DNA of 43,439 nucleotides from VGWF01 sp964423465 (GTDB lineage: Bacteria > Verrucomicrobiota > Kiritimatiellia > PWTM01), in the NCBI GenBank assembly GCA_964423465.1, contig CAYRFK010000012.1:1-43439 (forward strand), read 5' to 3'. The position numbers and the translations under genes were made by a program. Under the pieces are notes generated by a model that did not search any database, was not told the origin of the DNA, and was given only the letters and a program-made list of their open reading frames with translations. Position 1 is the first letter of the stretch; each line of letters begins with the position of its first letter. This document shows, piece after piece, positions 1-8,333 of the stretch.

Positions 1-1716
1 GTGCTGCGCGGCCTGACCATGTCCGGGCTTCGCGAGACGGCGGACTTCACGCTCCGGCGCTTCTGCGCGCAGGGCGAGATCGCCCAGCTTCCCGCCCTCC
101 TCGAGGCTGCGCGCACCGATGCGCCGGACTTGATCGTGACCGTCACCACCCCGGCGATGATGGCTGCAGTGAAGAGCGTGAAGGACATCCCGGTGGTCTT
201 TACCGTGGCCAGCGACCCCGCCGCACTCGGCCTGTTCACGCCCGCGACGCGGCCCGCCCACGTCACGGGCGTCCACGACGACCCGCCCGTGGACCGGCTG
301 CTCGACATGGCGCGCCGCCACAACCCCGCCCTCGCCTCCGTCGGCATCGTCTACGATCCGGCCCAGCCCAATTCGCTCATCTCGGTCGGGAAACTGCGCG
401 CGGTGTGCCGTGAGCGGAAGGTTGCGCTCGTCGAGGCCACCGCATCCTCCGTCGCCGAACTCGGGACGGCCGCGCAGAGCGTGATCCAGCGCGGGGCCGG
501 CGCGCTCCTGCTGTCGGCCGACAACCTCGTCAGCACCGGGTTCCCGGCGATCCTTCGCGCCGCCCGGGGCGGCGGAATTCCGGTCTTCGTCACGTCGACG
601 GAACTGGCCCGGCAGGGCGCCGCGGGGGCCGTGGGCGACAACTACGGAGCCTGGGGCGAGCAGGCCGGGCGATTGGCGGCCAAGGTGCTGGCGGGGGTTC
701 CTCCGCGCGACCTGCCTGTCGAAACGACCCGCGTGCAGGAGGTCATCGAACCGACCGCCGGCCCGGCTGCGGGCCTGCCGGGGCCTGCGCCTTCCGCCGC
801 AACTCCGGCCCGGCCGCACGAGATCCGCATCGTCCGCTACAACGACGCCCAGTTCTCGATGGACACCTATCGCGGCATCATGGACGGCTTCAAGCAGCAG
901 GGGCTGGTGGAGGGTCGCGATCTCAACGTCCGATGCCTGAATGCGCAGGGCGACATGACGACACTCTCCAGCATCATGACGGCGATCCGCTCCGAGCGGC
1001 CCGACCTGGTGATGACCATCTCGACTCCGGCCCTCCAGGCGGCGATCCGCCAGCTCGGCGACCTTCCGATCGTCTTCGGCTGCGTGGCCGACGGGATCCA
1101 CGCCGGGGCGGGCACGACGCCCACGAACCACCTGCCCAACGTGACCGGCATCTCGACGCGGTCCCCCGTTGAGGCCATGGCCCGGCTGGTCGCGCGCTGC
1201 ATCCCGGGTGTCAAGGCCGTCGGCACGCTGTATTCGCCCGGCGAGGTCAACGCCGAATTGAACCGCCAGTGGTTCGTCGACGCGCTCGCGGCGGTGAACC
1301 TCAAGCTGGTCGCGGTGCCCATCAACGGCAGCGCCGATGCCGCCGAGGCCACCGGGGCGATGCTCCGCTCCGACATCCAGGCGGTCGTGCAGGTCATGGA
1401 CAACAACGCGCGGCCCGCCTACGTCCAGATCGCCCGGCGCGCGCGCGATGCGGGCCTGCCCTTCCTCTGCTTCGACAGCTCGGGGCTGAAGGACGGCGCG
1501 GCACTGTCGTACGGGCGCGACTACTTCGTGTCCGGCGTCGAGGCGGCCGAGGTCGCGGTCCGCGTCCTGCGCGGCACCCCGCCCGCGGAGATCCCGCTTG
1601 CCATGACCCGCACCGAGACGCTGGCCGTCAATCCGGCGCTCGTCCGGGCGCACGGGATCGTGCTTCCGCCCGACCTGGAGAAGACGGCGAAGATCGTCGA
1701 AATCCCGACACCATGA
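1..1716 (+). CDS. ABC transporter substrate-binding protein, tandem double domain, 5' end missing
   Basis: Binds a small solute outside the membrane for the permease and ATPase encoded downstream. The fold is that of the ABC_sub_bind (TrpX-like) family. The visible 571 residues contain two homologous domains joined by an Ala/Pro-rich linker near residues 250-275. Each shows the same series of motifs, for example PDLIVTVTTPA in the first and PDLVMTISTPA in the second, each followed by a P(V/I)VF strand. Aligning the two copies shows the first lacks its opening strand and helix, and no signal peptide is present, so the GTG at base 1 is internal and the gene starts upstream of the window. Family members usually have one domain of about 320 residues, so the duplication is unusual. 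The stop codon overlaps the next start (ATGA). The ligand cannot be read from sequence; tryptophan is only the best-known case in the family. Confidence 0.85.
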   Translation: MLRGLTMSGLRETADFTLRRFCAQGEIAQLPALLEAARTDAPDLIVTVTTPAMMAAVKSVKDIPVVFTVASDPAALGLFTPATRPAHVTGVHDDPPVDRLLDMARRHNPALASVGIVYDPAQPNSLISVGKLRAVCRERKVALVEATASSVAELGTAAQSVIQRGAGALLLSADNLVSTGFPAILRAARGGGIPVFVTSTELARQGAAGAVGDNYGAWGEQAGRLAAKVLAGVPPRDLPVETTRVQEVIEPTAGPAAGLPGPAPSAATPARPHEIRIVRYNDAQFSMDTYRGIMDGFKQQGLVEGRDLNVRCLNAQGDMTTLSSIMTAIRSERPDLVMTISTPALQAAIRQLGDLPIVFGCVADGIHAGAGTTPTNHLPNVTGISTRSPVEAMARLVARCIPGVKAVGTLYSPGEVNAELNRQWFVDALAAVNLKLVAVPINGSADAAEATGAMLRSDIQAVVQVMDNNARPAYVQIARRARDAGLPFLCFDSSGLKDGAALSYGRDYFVSGVEAAEVAVRVLRGTPPAEIPLAMTRTETLAVNPALVRAHGIVLPPDLEKTAKIVEIPTP

Positions 1717-2966
1717 AGATCGAAACCCAGATCTCGGAATCCTGCGCGGTCCTGCGCCTGACGGGACGGCTCGACGCCGCATGGGCGGCCCATTTCCATG
1801 CCGCGGTCGGCGAACTCGTGCGCGACGGCCATCACAGGCTGCGCATCGACGCATCCGCGTTGGAATACCTCAGTTCCGCCGGGCTGCGCGTCCTGCTGAA
1901 GGCCCGTCGCGAGGTGGACGCCGTGAACGGGTCCATGGGCATCGTCCGGGCCTCCCCCTTCGTCCGCGAAACCCTGCGGATGTCCGGCCTCGAGTCGCTC
2001 CTTGCGCCCGACGGCGAGGCGGAGGAGCCGGCCGCACCGGCCCCTGCGGACACCGCCGCACCGCCCGCCGCGGAGCCCGTGGCCGGAATGCGGTTCGAGC
2101 GTCATCTTCTGGATGCGGCGGCGGGCGTCGAAGTCCGGGTGCATGCCGGCTGGAAGCCGTGGGACGTGGTCACCGCCGACAGTTTTGCCGAGATGGAGTT
2201 CCCGCGGCAGCGGTTCGGACTGGGCATCGGCGCGCCGGGGAACGGGGCGGAGGATGCGCGCGGACGGCTCGGCGATTTCGTCGCCGCCGCCGGGTGCCTG
2301 GCCTGGATGCCGGGGGACGGCGCGGAGAGCCCGGACTACCTGGAGCAGGAGGACCGGTTCGTGCCGCGCCTTCACACCGTCCAGGCGCTGGCGGGGGACG
2401 GCGCATTCTCCCACCTGCTGCGTTTCCGCCCGGAGACACGGGATGCCTTCGTCTCGCTGGACGATCTGCTGGAGCAGGCCCTGAACGCGACGGGGGCGGA
2501 TGCGGTGGCGGCGGTCATTCTCGCCGAGATCGACGGCCTTGTTGGCGCGGCGCTGGGCCGTTCGCCGGGGCTCATCCGGCCGGGCGACCGGCCCGGCGAT
2601 TTCCCCGAGATCCGCAACTGGATGGCCTTCTGCGGCGAGCGCCTGTACCGGCGGTCGCAGGCGCTGGTCGTGGCCTTCGCCGGCCGCGAGGGGAAGGCGG
2701 CGGCCCTTCCGCACATGCAGCCGATGCCGTTCCGCCCCGGCCTCCGCGCCCACGCGCACGCGGTCGTGGTTCCATTCCTTTCCCTTCCCCAAGGCATCAT
2801 CGAGGTCGAAACGTCCGTGCGCGCGGCGTTCGCGGAGAGCGCACCGCTGGGGCTGCTGCACCTGCTGGCCGACGACCGGCCCATCGGGGGGCTGGGGCAG
2901 AGCACGTTCGTCCGCGGCGCGTGCTGGTGCGCCCCCCTGCGGATGCCCGTGGAGGCGCGGTCATGA
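1713..2966 (+). CDS. STAS-domain protein with unrecognised C-terminal domain
   Basis: A 417-residue soluble protein. Residues 1-100 form a STAS (anti-sigma-factor-antagonist-like) domain with the conserved phosphorylatable Ser in YLSSAGLR (Ser54/Ser55). A linker rich in Ala, Pro and Glu follows, then about 290 residues I cannot assign to a known family. That region resembles the middle part of the protein encoded at 5754-8021: both carry a Gly-rich GxGxG-like segment, then a strand and an acidic PD motif, with a similar length overall. The ATG at 1713 was chosen because it overlaps the upstream stop (ATGA) and gives a standard STAS N-terminus (MKIE..). The open frame extends further upstream, but that stretch is only a shadow of the upstream gene. 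The stop overlaps the permease start. The position between a binding protein and its permease suggests a regulatory role on the transporter (inference). Confidence 0.85.
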   Translation: MKIETQISESCAVLRLTGRLDAAWAAHFHAAVGELVRDGHHRLRIDASALEYLSSAGLRVLLKARREVDAVNGSMGIVRASPFVRETLRMSGLESLLAPDGEAEEPAAPAPADTAAPPAAEPVAGMRFERHLLDAAAGVEVRVHAGWKPWDVVTADSFAEMEFPRQRFGLGIGAPGNGAEDARGRLGDFVAAAGCLAWMPGDGAESPDYLEQEDRFVPRLHTVQALAGDGAFSHLLRFRPETRDAFVSLDDLLEQALNATGADAVAAVILAEIDGLVGAALGRSPGLIRPGDRPGDFPEIRNWMAFCGERLYRRSQALVVAFAGREGKAAALPHMQPMPFRPGLRAHAHAVVVPFLSLPQGIIEVETSVRAAFAESAPLGLLHLLADDRPIGGLGQSTFVRGACWCAPLRMPVEARS

Positions 2967-3904
2967 CACTCGTCATCGGCGCCCTGACGATCGGGCTGAT
3001 CCTCGCGCTGCTGTCCATGGGCGTATGGATCGGCTTCCGCGTGCTGCGGTTCTGCGACATCAGCGTGGACGGCTCCATCACGCTCGGCGCGTCCGTGGCG
3101 GCCGTGCTGCTGACGCGCGGCTGGTCGCCGTGGGCGGCGACGCTGGCCGCCGCGCTGGCCGGGGGCGCCGCGGGCTGGGTGACCGGCGTGCTTCACACCC
3201 GGTTCCGCATCCAGGAACTGCTGTCCGGAATCCTTGTAATGACGGCGCTCTACTCCATCAACCTCCGCGTCATGGGGCGCAGCAACGTGCCGCTGCTCGA
3301 CGTCGACAGCATCGCGGCCCCGGCCGGGCGCCTGCTGTCCCGCGACGGCAGCGGCGCAGGGACGTTGCAGGTCCTGGGCTGGCCGGTGCCGGTGCAGGAC
3401 GCCGCGATGCTGCTGACGGTGCTCGTGGTGACCACCGCCGTCGCGCTTCTGATCCGCTGGTTCCTCCTCACGCACCTCGGAACCGCGCTGCGCGCCACCG
3501 GCGAGAACGCACAGATGGCACGCGCACAGGGCATTCACGACAAGACCATGCTCGTGTTCGGCCTGGTCTGCTCCAACGCCCTCGTCGGCATGTCCGGCGC
3601 GCTGCTCGCCCAGTACCAGGGCTTCGCCGACGTGCAGATGGGCATCGGCATGATCGTCTGGGGCATGGCCAGCATCATCATCGGCGAGGCGCTCGTGGCG
3701 CGGGTCACGCCGGGGCTGGCCCTGTGCGGCGCCATCATGGGTACGATCCTGTTCCGCCTCCTGGTGGCCATCGCGCTCCGGTGGGGACTCAACCCCAACG
3801 ACCTCAAGCTCGTCACCGCGGTCTTCGTCTTCGCCGCGCTGGTGCTCCCCGGCGGCGTGCGCGCCGGACTCGCCCGGCTTTCGGGAGGGCGCCGCCATGC
3901 TTGA
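2963..3904 (+). CDS. ABC transporter permease (TrpY-like, BPD_transp_2 family)
   Basis: A 313-residue integral membrane protein with many hydrophobic stretches, fitting the branched-chain amino-acid/ribose type permease family (BPD_transp_2). It would form the membrane channel with the substrate-binding protein at 1-1716 and the ATPase at 3897-4709. Features typical of TrpY-like permeases are the early FCDISVDGS segment, the LLSGILVMTALYSINL segment, and the cytoplasmic loop around GTALRATGENAQMARAQGI that contacts the ATPase. The start at 2963 overlaps the preceding stop as ATGA, and the 3' end overlaps the ATPase gene by 8 bp, so translation is probably coupled. The gene order binding protein, permease, ATPase is the usual one except for the STAS protein inserted between the first two. 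Confidence 0.93.
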   Translation: MTLVIGALTIGLILALLSMGVWIGFRVLRFCDISVDGSITLGASVAAVLLTRGWSPWAATLAAALAGGAAGWVTGVLHTRFRIQELLSGILVMTALYSINLRVMGRSNVPLLDVDSIAAPAGRLLSRDGSGAGTLQVLGWPVPVQDAAMLLTVLVVTTAVALLIRWFLLTHLGTALRATGENAQMARAQGIHDKTMLVFGLVCSNALVGMSGALLAQYQGFADVQMGIGMIVWGMASIIIGEALVARVTPGLALCGAIMGTILFRLLVAIALRWGLNPNDLKLVTAVFVFAALVLPGGVRAGLARLSGGRRHA

Positions 3905-4709
3905 GATCCGCGGGCTGCACAAGACCTTCTTCCCCGGAACGCCCAACGAGGTGGCGGCCCTCACCGGCATCGACCTCGACCTCCCGGAGGGCTGCTTCGC
4001 CGCCATCATCGGCACGAACGGATCGGGGAAGAGCACGCTGCTCAATGCCGTGGCGGGAACGTTCGAACCCGACCTCGGCGAGATCCGGCTGGCCGGGCGG
4101 GCGATCACCCGCTGGCCCGAGTACCGCCGCGCGGCCCTCGTCGGACGCGTCTTCCAGAATCCCTTCGCGGGCACCGCCGCCGAGATGACGATCGCCGAGA
4201 ACATCGCGCTCGCCATGCGGCGCGGATGCCGGCGGGGCCTCGCGCTGGCTCTTCGCCGTTCCGTGCGGAACGAGATCGCCGACCGCGTGCGCACCCTGGG
4301 GCTCGGCCTCGAGAACCGCCTCGACAACCCGATCGGCACCCTCTCCGGCGGCCAGCGCCAGGCGCTGACGCTCCTGATGGCGACATGGCGCCGCCCGAGC
4401 CTTCTCCTGCTCGACGAACACACCGCCGCCCTCGACCCGAAGAGCGCGGCGCAGGTCGCCGAACTGACGCTCGCCATCATCCGCCGCGAGAAGCTCACGG
4501 CGCTGATGGTCACCCATTCCATGCAGCAGGCCGTGCAGCTGCCCGAACGGATCGTCATGATGCACCGGGGCCGGATCGTGCGGCAGTACGAGGGGGACGA
4601 GAAGGCCCGCGTGCGCGTGCCCGACCTCCTCGCCGCCTTCGATCAGGTCCGCCGGCGCGAGCAACTCGACCCGGCCGTCGCGGAGATTCTGTCCAAACAA
4701 TACGGATGA
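3897..4709 (+). CDS. ABC transporter ATP-binding protein (TrpZ-like)
   Basis: A 270-residue nucleotide-binding subunit that powers the adjoining permease. All canonical motifs are present in order: Walker A GTNGSGKST near residue 40, a Q-loop at RVFQNPF, the ABC signature LSGGQRQ, Walker B LLLLDEH, a D-loop (AALD) and the switch His in VTHS. The residue after the Walker B aspartate is Glu, so it should be catalytically competent. It overlaps the permease by 8 bp. No transmembrane segment is seen. The next gene, a STAS-GPP34 fusion, begins 9 bp after the stop, which continues the operon. Confidence 0.95.
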   Translation: MLEIRGLHKTFFPGTPNEVAALTGIDLDLPEGCFAAIIGTNGSGKSTLLNAVAGTFEPDLGEIRLAGRAITRWPEYRRAALVGRVFQNPFAGTAAEMTIAENIALAMRRGCRRGLALALRRSVRNEIADRVRTLGLGLENRLDNPIGTLSGGQRQALTLLMATWRRPSLLLLDEHTAALDPKSAAQVAELTLAIIRREKLTALMVTHSMQQAVQLPERIVMMHRGRIVRQYEGDEKARVRVPDLLAAFDQVRRREQLDPAVAEILSKQYG

Positions 4710-4718
4710 GGTACCACG

Positions 4719-5735
4719 ATGACGATCACCGAACACCGGCAGGGCGCGGTCACCCTCGTACAGGCCCATGGACGGCTCGACACATCGAGCGCGTCGGAGA
4801 CCGACCGGCACCTCGCGGCCCTGGTCGCAGCGGGTGCACGCATGGTTGTGCTGGATCTGGCCGGTGTGGAGTACGTGAGCAGCGCGGGCCTGCGCGTCTT
4901 CCTGTCGGCCGCAAAGCGGCTGCAGCAGGCGCAGGGCAAACTGGTACTGGCCCGGCCCACGCCGCAGACACGGGAGATCCTCGACATGGCGGGGTTCTCC
5001 GCCCTCATCCCGGTCTTTGACACGACCGAGGCGGCCGTCGCGAGCCTCGATGCGTCCGCCGCGCACGGCGGTTCCTCCCGCCAGCCGCTGACCCTCGCGG
5101 AGGAAGTCTTCCTCCTGGCTCTGGATGACCGGCGCGGACTCGTCCGGCCCGGACTGCTCCCCGCGCTGGACTACGCGCTGGCGGGCGCCGTCCTCATGGA
5201 CCTGGCGCTCCGCGCACGGATCGACACGGACGCCACATCGCTGAAGGTCACCGGCGCCGCATCGACCGGCGACGCGCTCCTCGATGACATTCTTCGCGAG
5301 ATCCAGGCCCGGCCCGAGCCACAGCCCACCTCTTTCTGGCTGCAGGAATTCGCCAACTCGGAGCGAAACCTTCAGGAACGAGCCCTCGACGGATTGCTTC
5401 GCAAGGGCATCCTCCGGCGGGAGGACCGCCGGTTGCTGTGGGTCTTCGAGATCCGCTGCTATCCGATCGCCGACGACCGCGAGGTCAAGGAAGTCCGCAC
5501 CCGCCTGCGGGATCTGATCCTGGGCGACGAACTCCCCGAGCCGCGCGATGTGGTGCTGCTCAATCTGGGCAATGCCTGCCGCCTGCTGGAGGATCTGCTG
5601 ACGCCGGAGGACCGGGAGCGCACGCAGGCGCGGATCGCGGCCCTGGCCCGCCTGGACCTGATCGGCCAGGAGATGTCCCGGGTGATCCGCGATGTCGAGA
5701 CGACGCTGGCCGTGTCCAGAATGCCGGGCCCGTGA
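4719..5735 (+). CDS. STAS-GPP34 (GOLPH3-like) fusion protein
   Basis: A 338-residue protein. Residues 1-104 are a STAS domain (LDTSSASE.., then YVSSAGLR with the phosphorylatable Ser pair). Residues from about 120 to the end match the GPP34/Golgi phosphoprotein 3 family: the opening LTLAEEVFLLALDD, the ALAGAVLMDLALR helix, the repeated helices around ERALDGLLRKGILRRE, and the RTRLRDLILG and LLNLGNACRLLEDLL segments. In eukaryotes GOLPH3 binds phosphatidylinositol 4-phosphate; bacterial members are largely uncharacterised, and a lipid-facing role here is inference. Fusion to STAS would tie membrane or lipid state to phospho-signalling. The ATG at 4719 lies 9 bp past the ATPase stop. I know of no standard product name for this domain pair. 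Confidence 0.88.
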   Translation: MTITEHRQGAVTLVQAHGRLDTSSASETDRHLAALVAAGARMVVLDLAGVEYVSSAGLRVFLSAAKRLQQAQGKLVLARPTPQTREILDMAGFSALIPVFDTTEAAVASLDASAAHGGSSRQPLTLAEEVFLLALDDRRGLVRPGLLPALDYALAGAVLMDLALRARIDTDATSLKVTGAASTGDALLDDILREIQARPEPQPTSFWLQEFANSERNLQERALDGLLRKGILRREDRRLLWVFEIRCYPIADDREVKEVRTRLRDLILGDELPEPRDVVLLNLGNACRLLEDLLTPEDRERTQARIAALARLDLIGQEMSRVIRDVETTLAVSRMPGP

Positions 5736-5753
5736 ACCACGACGGGAGGTGAC

Positions 5754-8021
5754 ATGCTCAACGTGCGGGCCGGCCGGATCGAGGAGGTTTCCCTGCTGAC
5801 GGTGTCAGGCCGGCTGGACGGCGTCGGCGCGGGCACATTCGATGCCGCCGCCGCGCCGCTGCGTGACGCATGCGAAGGCCCCGTGGCGGTGGACATGGCT
5901 GGCGTGGACTACCTCTCGAGCGCCGGCCTCCGCAGCCTGATGCGTCTTGCCAAGGCCTGCGGGAAACGCCAGGCCCGCGTGCTGCTGGTCGCGCCGCAAC
6001 CGGCCGTCCGCCAGGTCCTCGCCATGGCCGGCCTGACGGAGTCCTTCGACATCGCCCTGAACTTGGACAGCGCGCTTCACTTCCTGCGCGAGCGATCCAC
6101 GGCCCTCGCGCGCACGACTTCGGTGATGGTCGGCGACCGCGCCTATGCCCTCCACCCTGTCGCCGGCAACGCCAGCGCGTTGGAGCGATGGCCGGCGGAT
6201 GCCGCGGCGCGGCTGACCTGTCTGTCACTGGACGAACTCGGCGTGGCCGTCGGACGCGCCGGCCTCGGCAACACGGTCGCGCAGGCGGCGGAGGCCGTCG
6301 GACCGTTCGTCTCCACCGGCCGCATGGTGAGCGTTCGTCCGCCGGATGCGCCAGAGGCTCCGCCCGACTTCATCGTGACCGGGAATCCCGGCGAGGTGCC
6401 CGTCTATATTGCCGAGGCCTGGCGGCTGACCGGGGACCCTGCGGCGTTTGTGAGCTCCGGCGAAGGGGTCTCGACTGTCGGCGGGATGATCGAAGCGTTC
6501 GGCACTCTGCTGCAGAAGGCCACCGGGCAACCGCAACCGGCCCTCGGATGGATCGTCGCCGCCCTGGATCCCGACCGCCCGGGCGGCGCATGGGTGGGCG
6601 TGGGCTGCCGGCCCGCCGAAGACAGTCCCTGGCACATGGAGGCCGTGCGCCTCGACGCGCCGGGAGTTCCTCCCGATCATCCCATGGCGGCCGACGCATT
6701 CCTGCGGGAGGCGCTGCGCGACGAGACGATCTCGGGTGCGTTCGAGCCGGAACCGGAGTTACGGGTCGGACGTTGCGCCGCCTGGCTTTACGCGCCGGGC
6801 GCGCCGCGTGCCGCCGAGCGGTCGCTGCAAATCGAGTTCGAAGGCGAGCCCGAGCCGCCCGAAGAGTGGGACTGGATCGCCCGCCGCATCTACGCCGACG
6901 CCGGCCGGGTTTCGATGCGCCGGCTGTGCGGCGGGTTCTCGGCCGCCACGTTCCACGTCGAGAGCCACGACCGCGAGGGACGCCGCATGCTGCCCACGGT
7001 CCTGAAGCTGGCCGATCCCGCCTTCTCCGAACGCGAGGACCGCGCCTACGATCTCTACGTGAGCCGCTACATCCTCAACAACAGCGCGGTGCGGATGGGA
7101 CGTTGCGCGCGCAACGGATGGGTGGGACTCCGCTACAACTTCCTCGGGATCACCGGCCCGGAAAGCCGGCTGCAATGGATTGGCGGACGCTTTGCCGACC
7201 GCCCCGTCGACGAGACCCTTCCGCTGTTCCGCGAGTTGTTCGGGCGGATCCTCGCACCATGGTACGCGCAGGCCCGCCCCGCGCCGGTCGCCCCCTACCG
7301 CGAACACGATCCGCGACGCCTGTTCCCGGGGCTGGTGGCCGAGGCGCGCGGCGTGCTCGGCATCGACGCGGCACAGTCCTTCATCCCCTGCCCGCTCCTC
7401 GGGCGCGACCTGCCCAATCCATACGCCGTCCTTGAACGCGTCTACCGCGCGCGCGCCGACGCCGAGTGGCCGGGCATGTCCTCGATCGTCCACGGCGACT
7501 TGAACCTCAACAACGTGCTTCTCGACGAGCGCTCGAACCTGTACGTCATCGATTTCTCCGAGACCCACGTGGGCGATCTGGGCGGTGACTTCTCGCGCAT
7601 CGAGCCGCTGCTGCTTCTCCAGATGACGCGCCTGCGCGACGAGGCCGACCTCGCGTCGCTGTTGAGATACCTCGAAATCATGCTCCGCCCGGACCGGCTC
7701 TTCGACCCGCCGGAGTCCTGTCCCGGCGACGACCCGTTCCTGCCGAAGGCGCACGCCCTCGTCAGCCTCCTGCGCCGGGAGGTCCAGCGCCTCGCCGGCG
7801 GCCGGCAGAACGCCGTGCCCTACCTGCTCGGGCTTCTGCGCTGGACCCTTCCGATCGTCGTGTTCCGCCAGATACCGCTGCTTTCCAAACGCGCCTCCTG
7901 CTTCGCCGCCGCCCTGATGGCGGAGGCCCTGCTGGAGGCGGACCCCGACGCCGCGCGCTGCCTGTCCGCCGGCATCCCGGGCGCCGCCCGTGACGCAGGG
8001 AGAAGTTCCCATGCAAATTGA
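5754..8021 (+). CDS. STAS protein with unrecognised middle domain and APH-like kinase domain
   Basis: A 755-residue three-part protein. Residues 1-105 are a STAS domain with YLSSAGLR. Residues about 120-345 resemble the C-terminal region of the STAS protein at 1713-2966, a shared domain I cannot name. Residues about 350-740 are a phosphotransferase of the APH/choline-kinase fold: a Gly-containing GGFSAATFHVE loop, a Lys in VLKLAD, the catalytic loop HGDLNLNN (His580, Asp582, Asn587) and the metal-binding Asp600 in VIDFSE. All key residues look intact, so kinase activity is plausible. A GGGAGGTGAC-like ribosome site lies just before the ATG at 5754. The kinase could phosphorylate STAS domains or a small molecule; nothing in the sequence decides which. 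The 3' end overlaps the next STAS gene by 11 bp. Confidence 0.85.
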   Translation: MLNVRAGRIEEVSLLTVSGRLDGVGAGTFDAAAAPLRDACEGPVAVDMAGVDYLSSAGLRSLMRLAKACGKRQARVLLVAPQPAVRQVLAMAGLTESFDIALNLDSALHFLRERSTALARTTSVMVGDRAYALHPVAGNASALERWPADAAARLTCLSLDELGVAVGRAGLGNTVAQAAEAVGPFVSTGRMVSVRPPDAPEAPPDFIVTGNPGEVPVYIAEAWRLTGDPAAFVSSGEGVSTVGGMIEAFGTLLQKATGQPQPALGWIVAALDPDRPGGAWVGVGCRPAEDSPWHMEAVRLDAPGVPPDHPMAADAFLREALRDETISGAFEPEPELRVGRCAAWLYAPGAPRAAERSLQIEFEGEPEPPEEWDWIARRIYADAGRVSMRRLCGGFSAATFHVESHDREGRRMLPTVLKLADPAFSEREDRAYDLYVSRYILNNSAVRMGRCARNGWVGLRYNFLGITGPESRLQWIGGRFADRPVDETLPLFRELFGRILAPWYAQARPAPVAPYREHDPRRLFPGLVAEARGVLGIDAAQSFIPCPLLGRDLPNPYAVLERVYRARADAEWPGMSSIVHGDLNLNNVLLDERSNLYVIDFSETHVGDLGGDFSRIEPLLLLQMTRLRDEADLASLLRYLEIMLRPDRLFDPPESCPGDDPFLPKAHALVSLLRREVQRLAGGRQNAVPYLLGLLRWTLPIVVFRQIPLLSKRASCFAAALMAEALLEADPDAARCLSAGIPGAARDAGRSSHAN

Positions 8022-8322
8022 ACCCGATGCGAGCCGCGGCGCGACGGTCCTCCGCGTGAGCGGACGCCTGGACGCCGCACAGGCCCCGGCGTTCGGCGAG
8101 CGCCTGCTGCCGCTTCTGACGGGCCCCGGCGCGGCCGCGGTGCTTGACCTCGCAGGCGTCGAGTACCTGTCCAGCGGCGGACTGCGCGTGCTGCTTCAGG
8201 CTGCGCGACGTCTCCAGCAGCGCGGGGAACGGCTGACCCTCACGCAGGTGCCGCCGCAGGTCTGCTCGACTCTGACCCTGTCAGGCTTTGCAACCTTCAT
8301 GACGATCCAGCCGCAGGAATAG
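8011..8322 (+). CDS. Stand-alone STAS-domain protein (anti-sigma factor antagonist family)
   Basis: A 103-residue single STAS domain, the usual size for SpoIIAA/RsbV-like proteins. It has the SGRLDAAQAP strand-helix start and YLSSGGLR carrying the phosphorylatable Ser pair; the Ala usual at the third position is Gly here. The frame opens at a GTG at 7990, but the ATG at 8011 is preferred: it follows a GGGAGAAG ribosome site at a good distance and gives an N-terminus matching the STAS protein at 1713. The gene overlaps the kinase gene by 11 bp and is followed 11 bp later by the MBL protein. In partner-switching systems such proteins are phosphorylated by a HATPase-type kinase and released by a phosphatase. 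No intact kinase or PP2C phosphatase of that type is visible in this window. Confidence 0.92.
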   Translation: MQIEPDASRGATVLRVSGRLDAAQAPAFGERLLPLLTGPGAAAVLDLAGVEYLSSGGLRVLLQAARRLQQRGERLTLTQVPPQVCSTLTLSGFATFMTIQPQE

Positions 8323-8333
8323 GGGGAGGCCGC

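Noticed and set aside
1269..1712. Upstream extension of the first STAS protein
   Set aside because: The stretch is an Arg/Ala/Gly-rich shadow of the binding-protein gene; the ATG at 1713 gives a normal STAS start and ATGA overlap.
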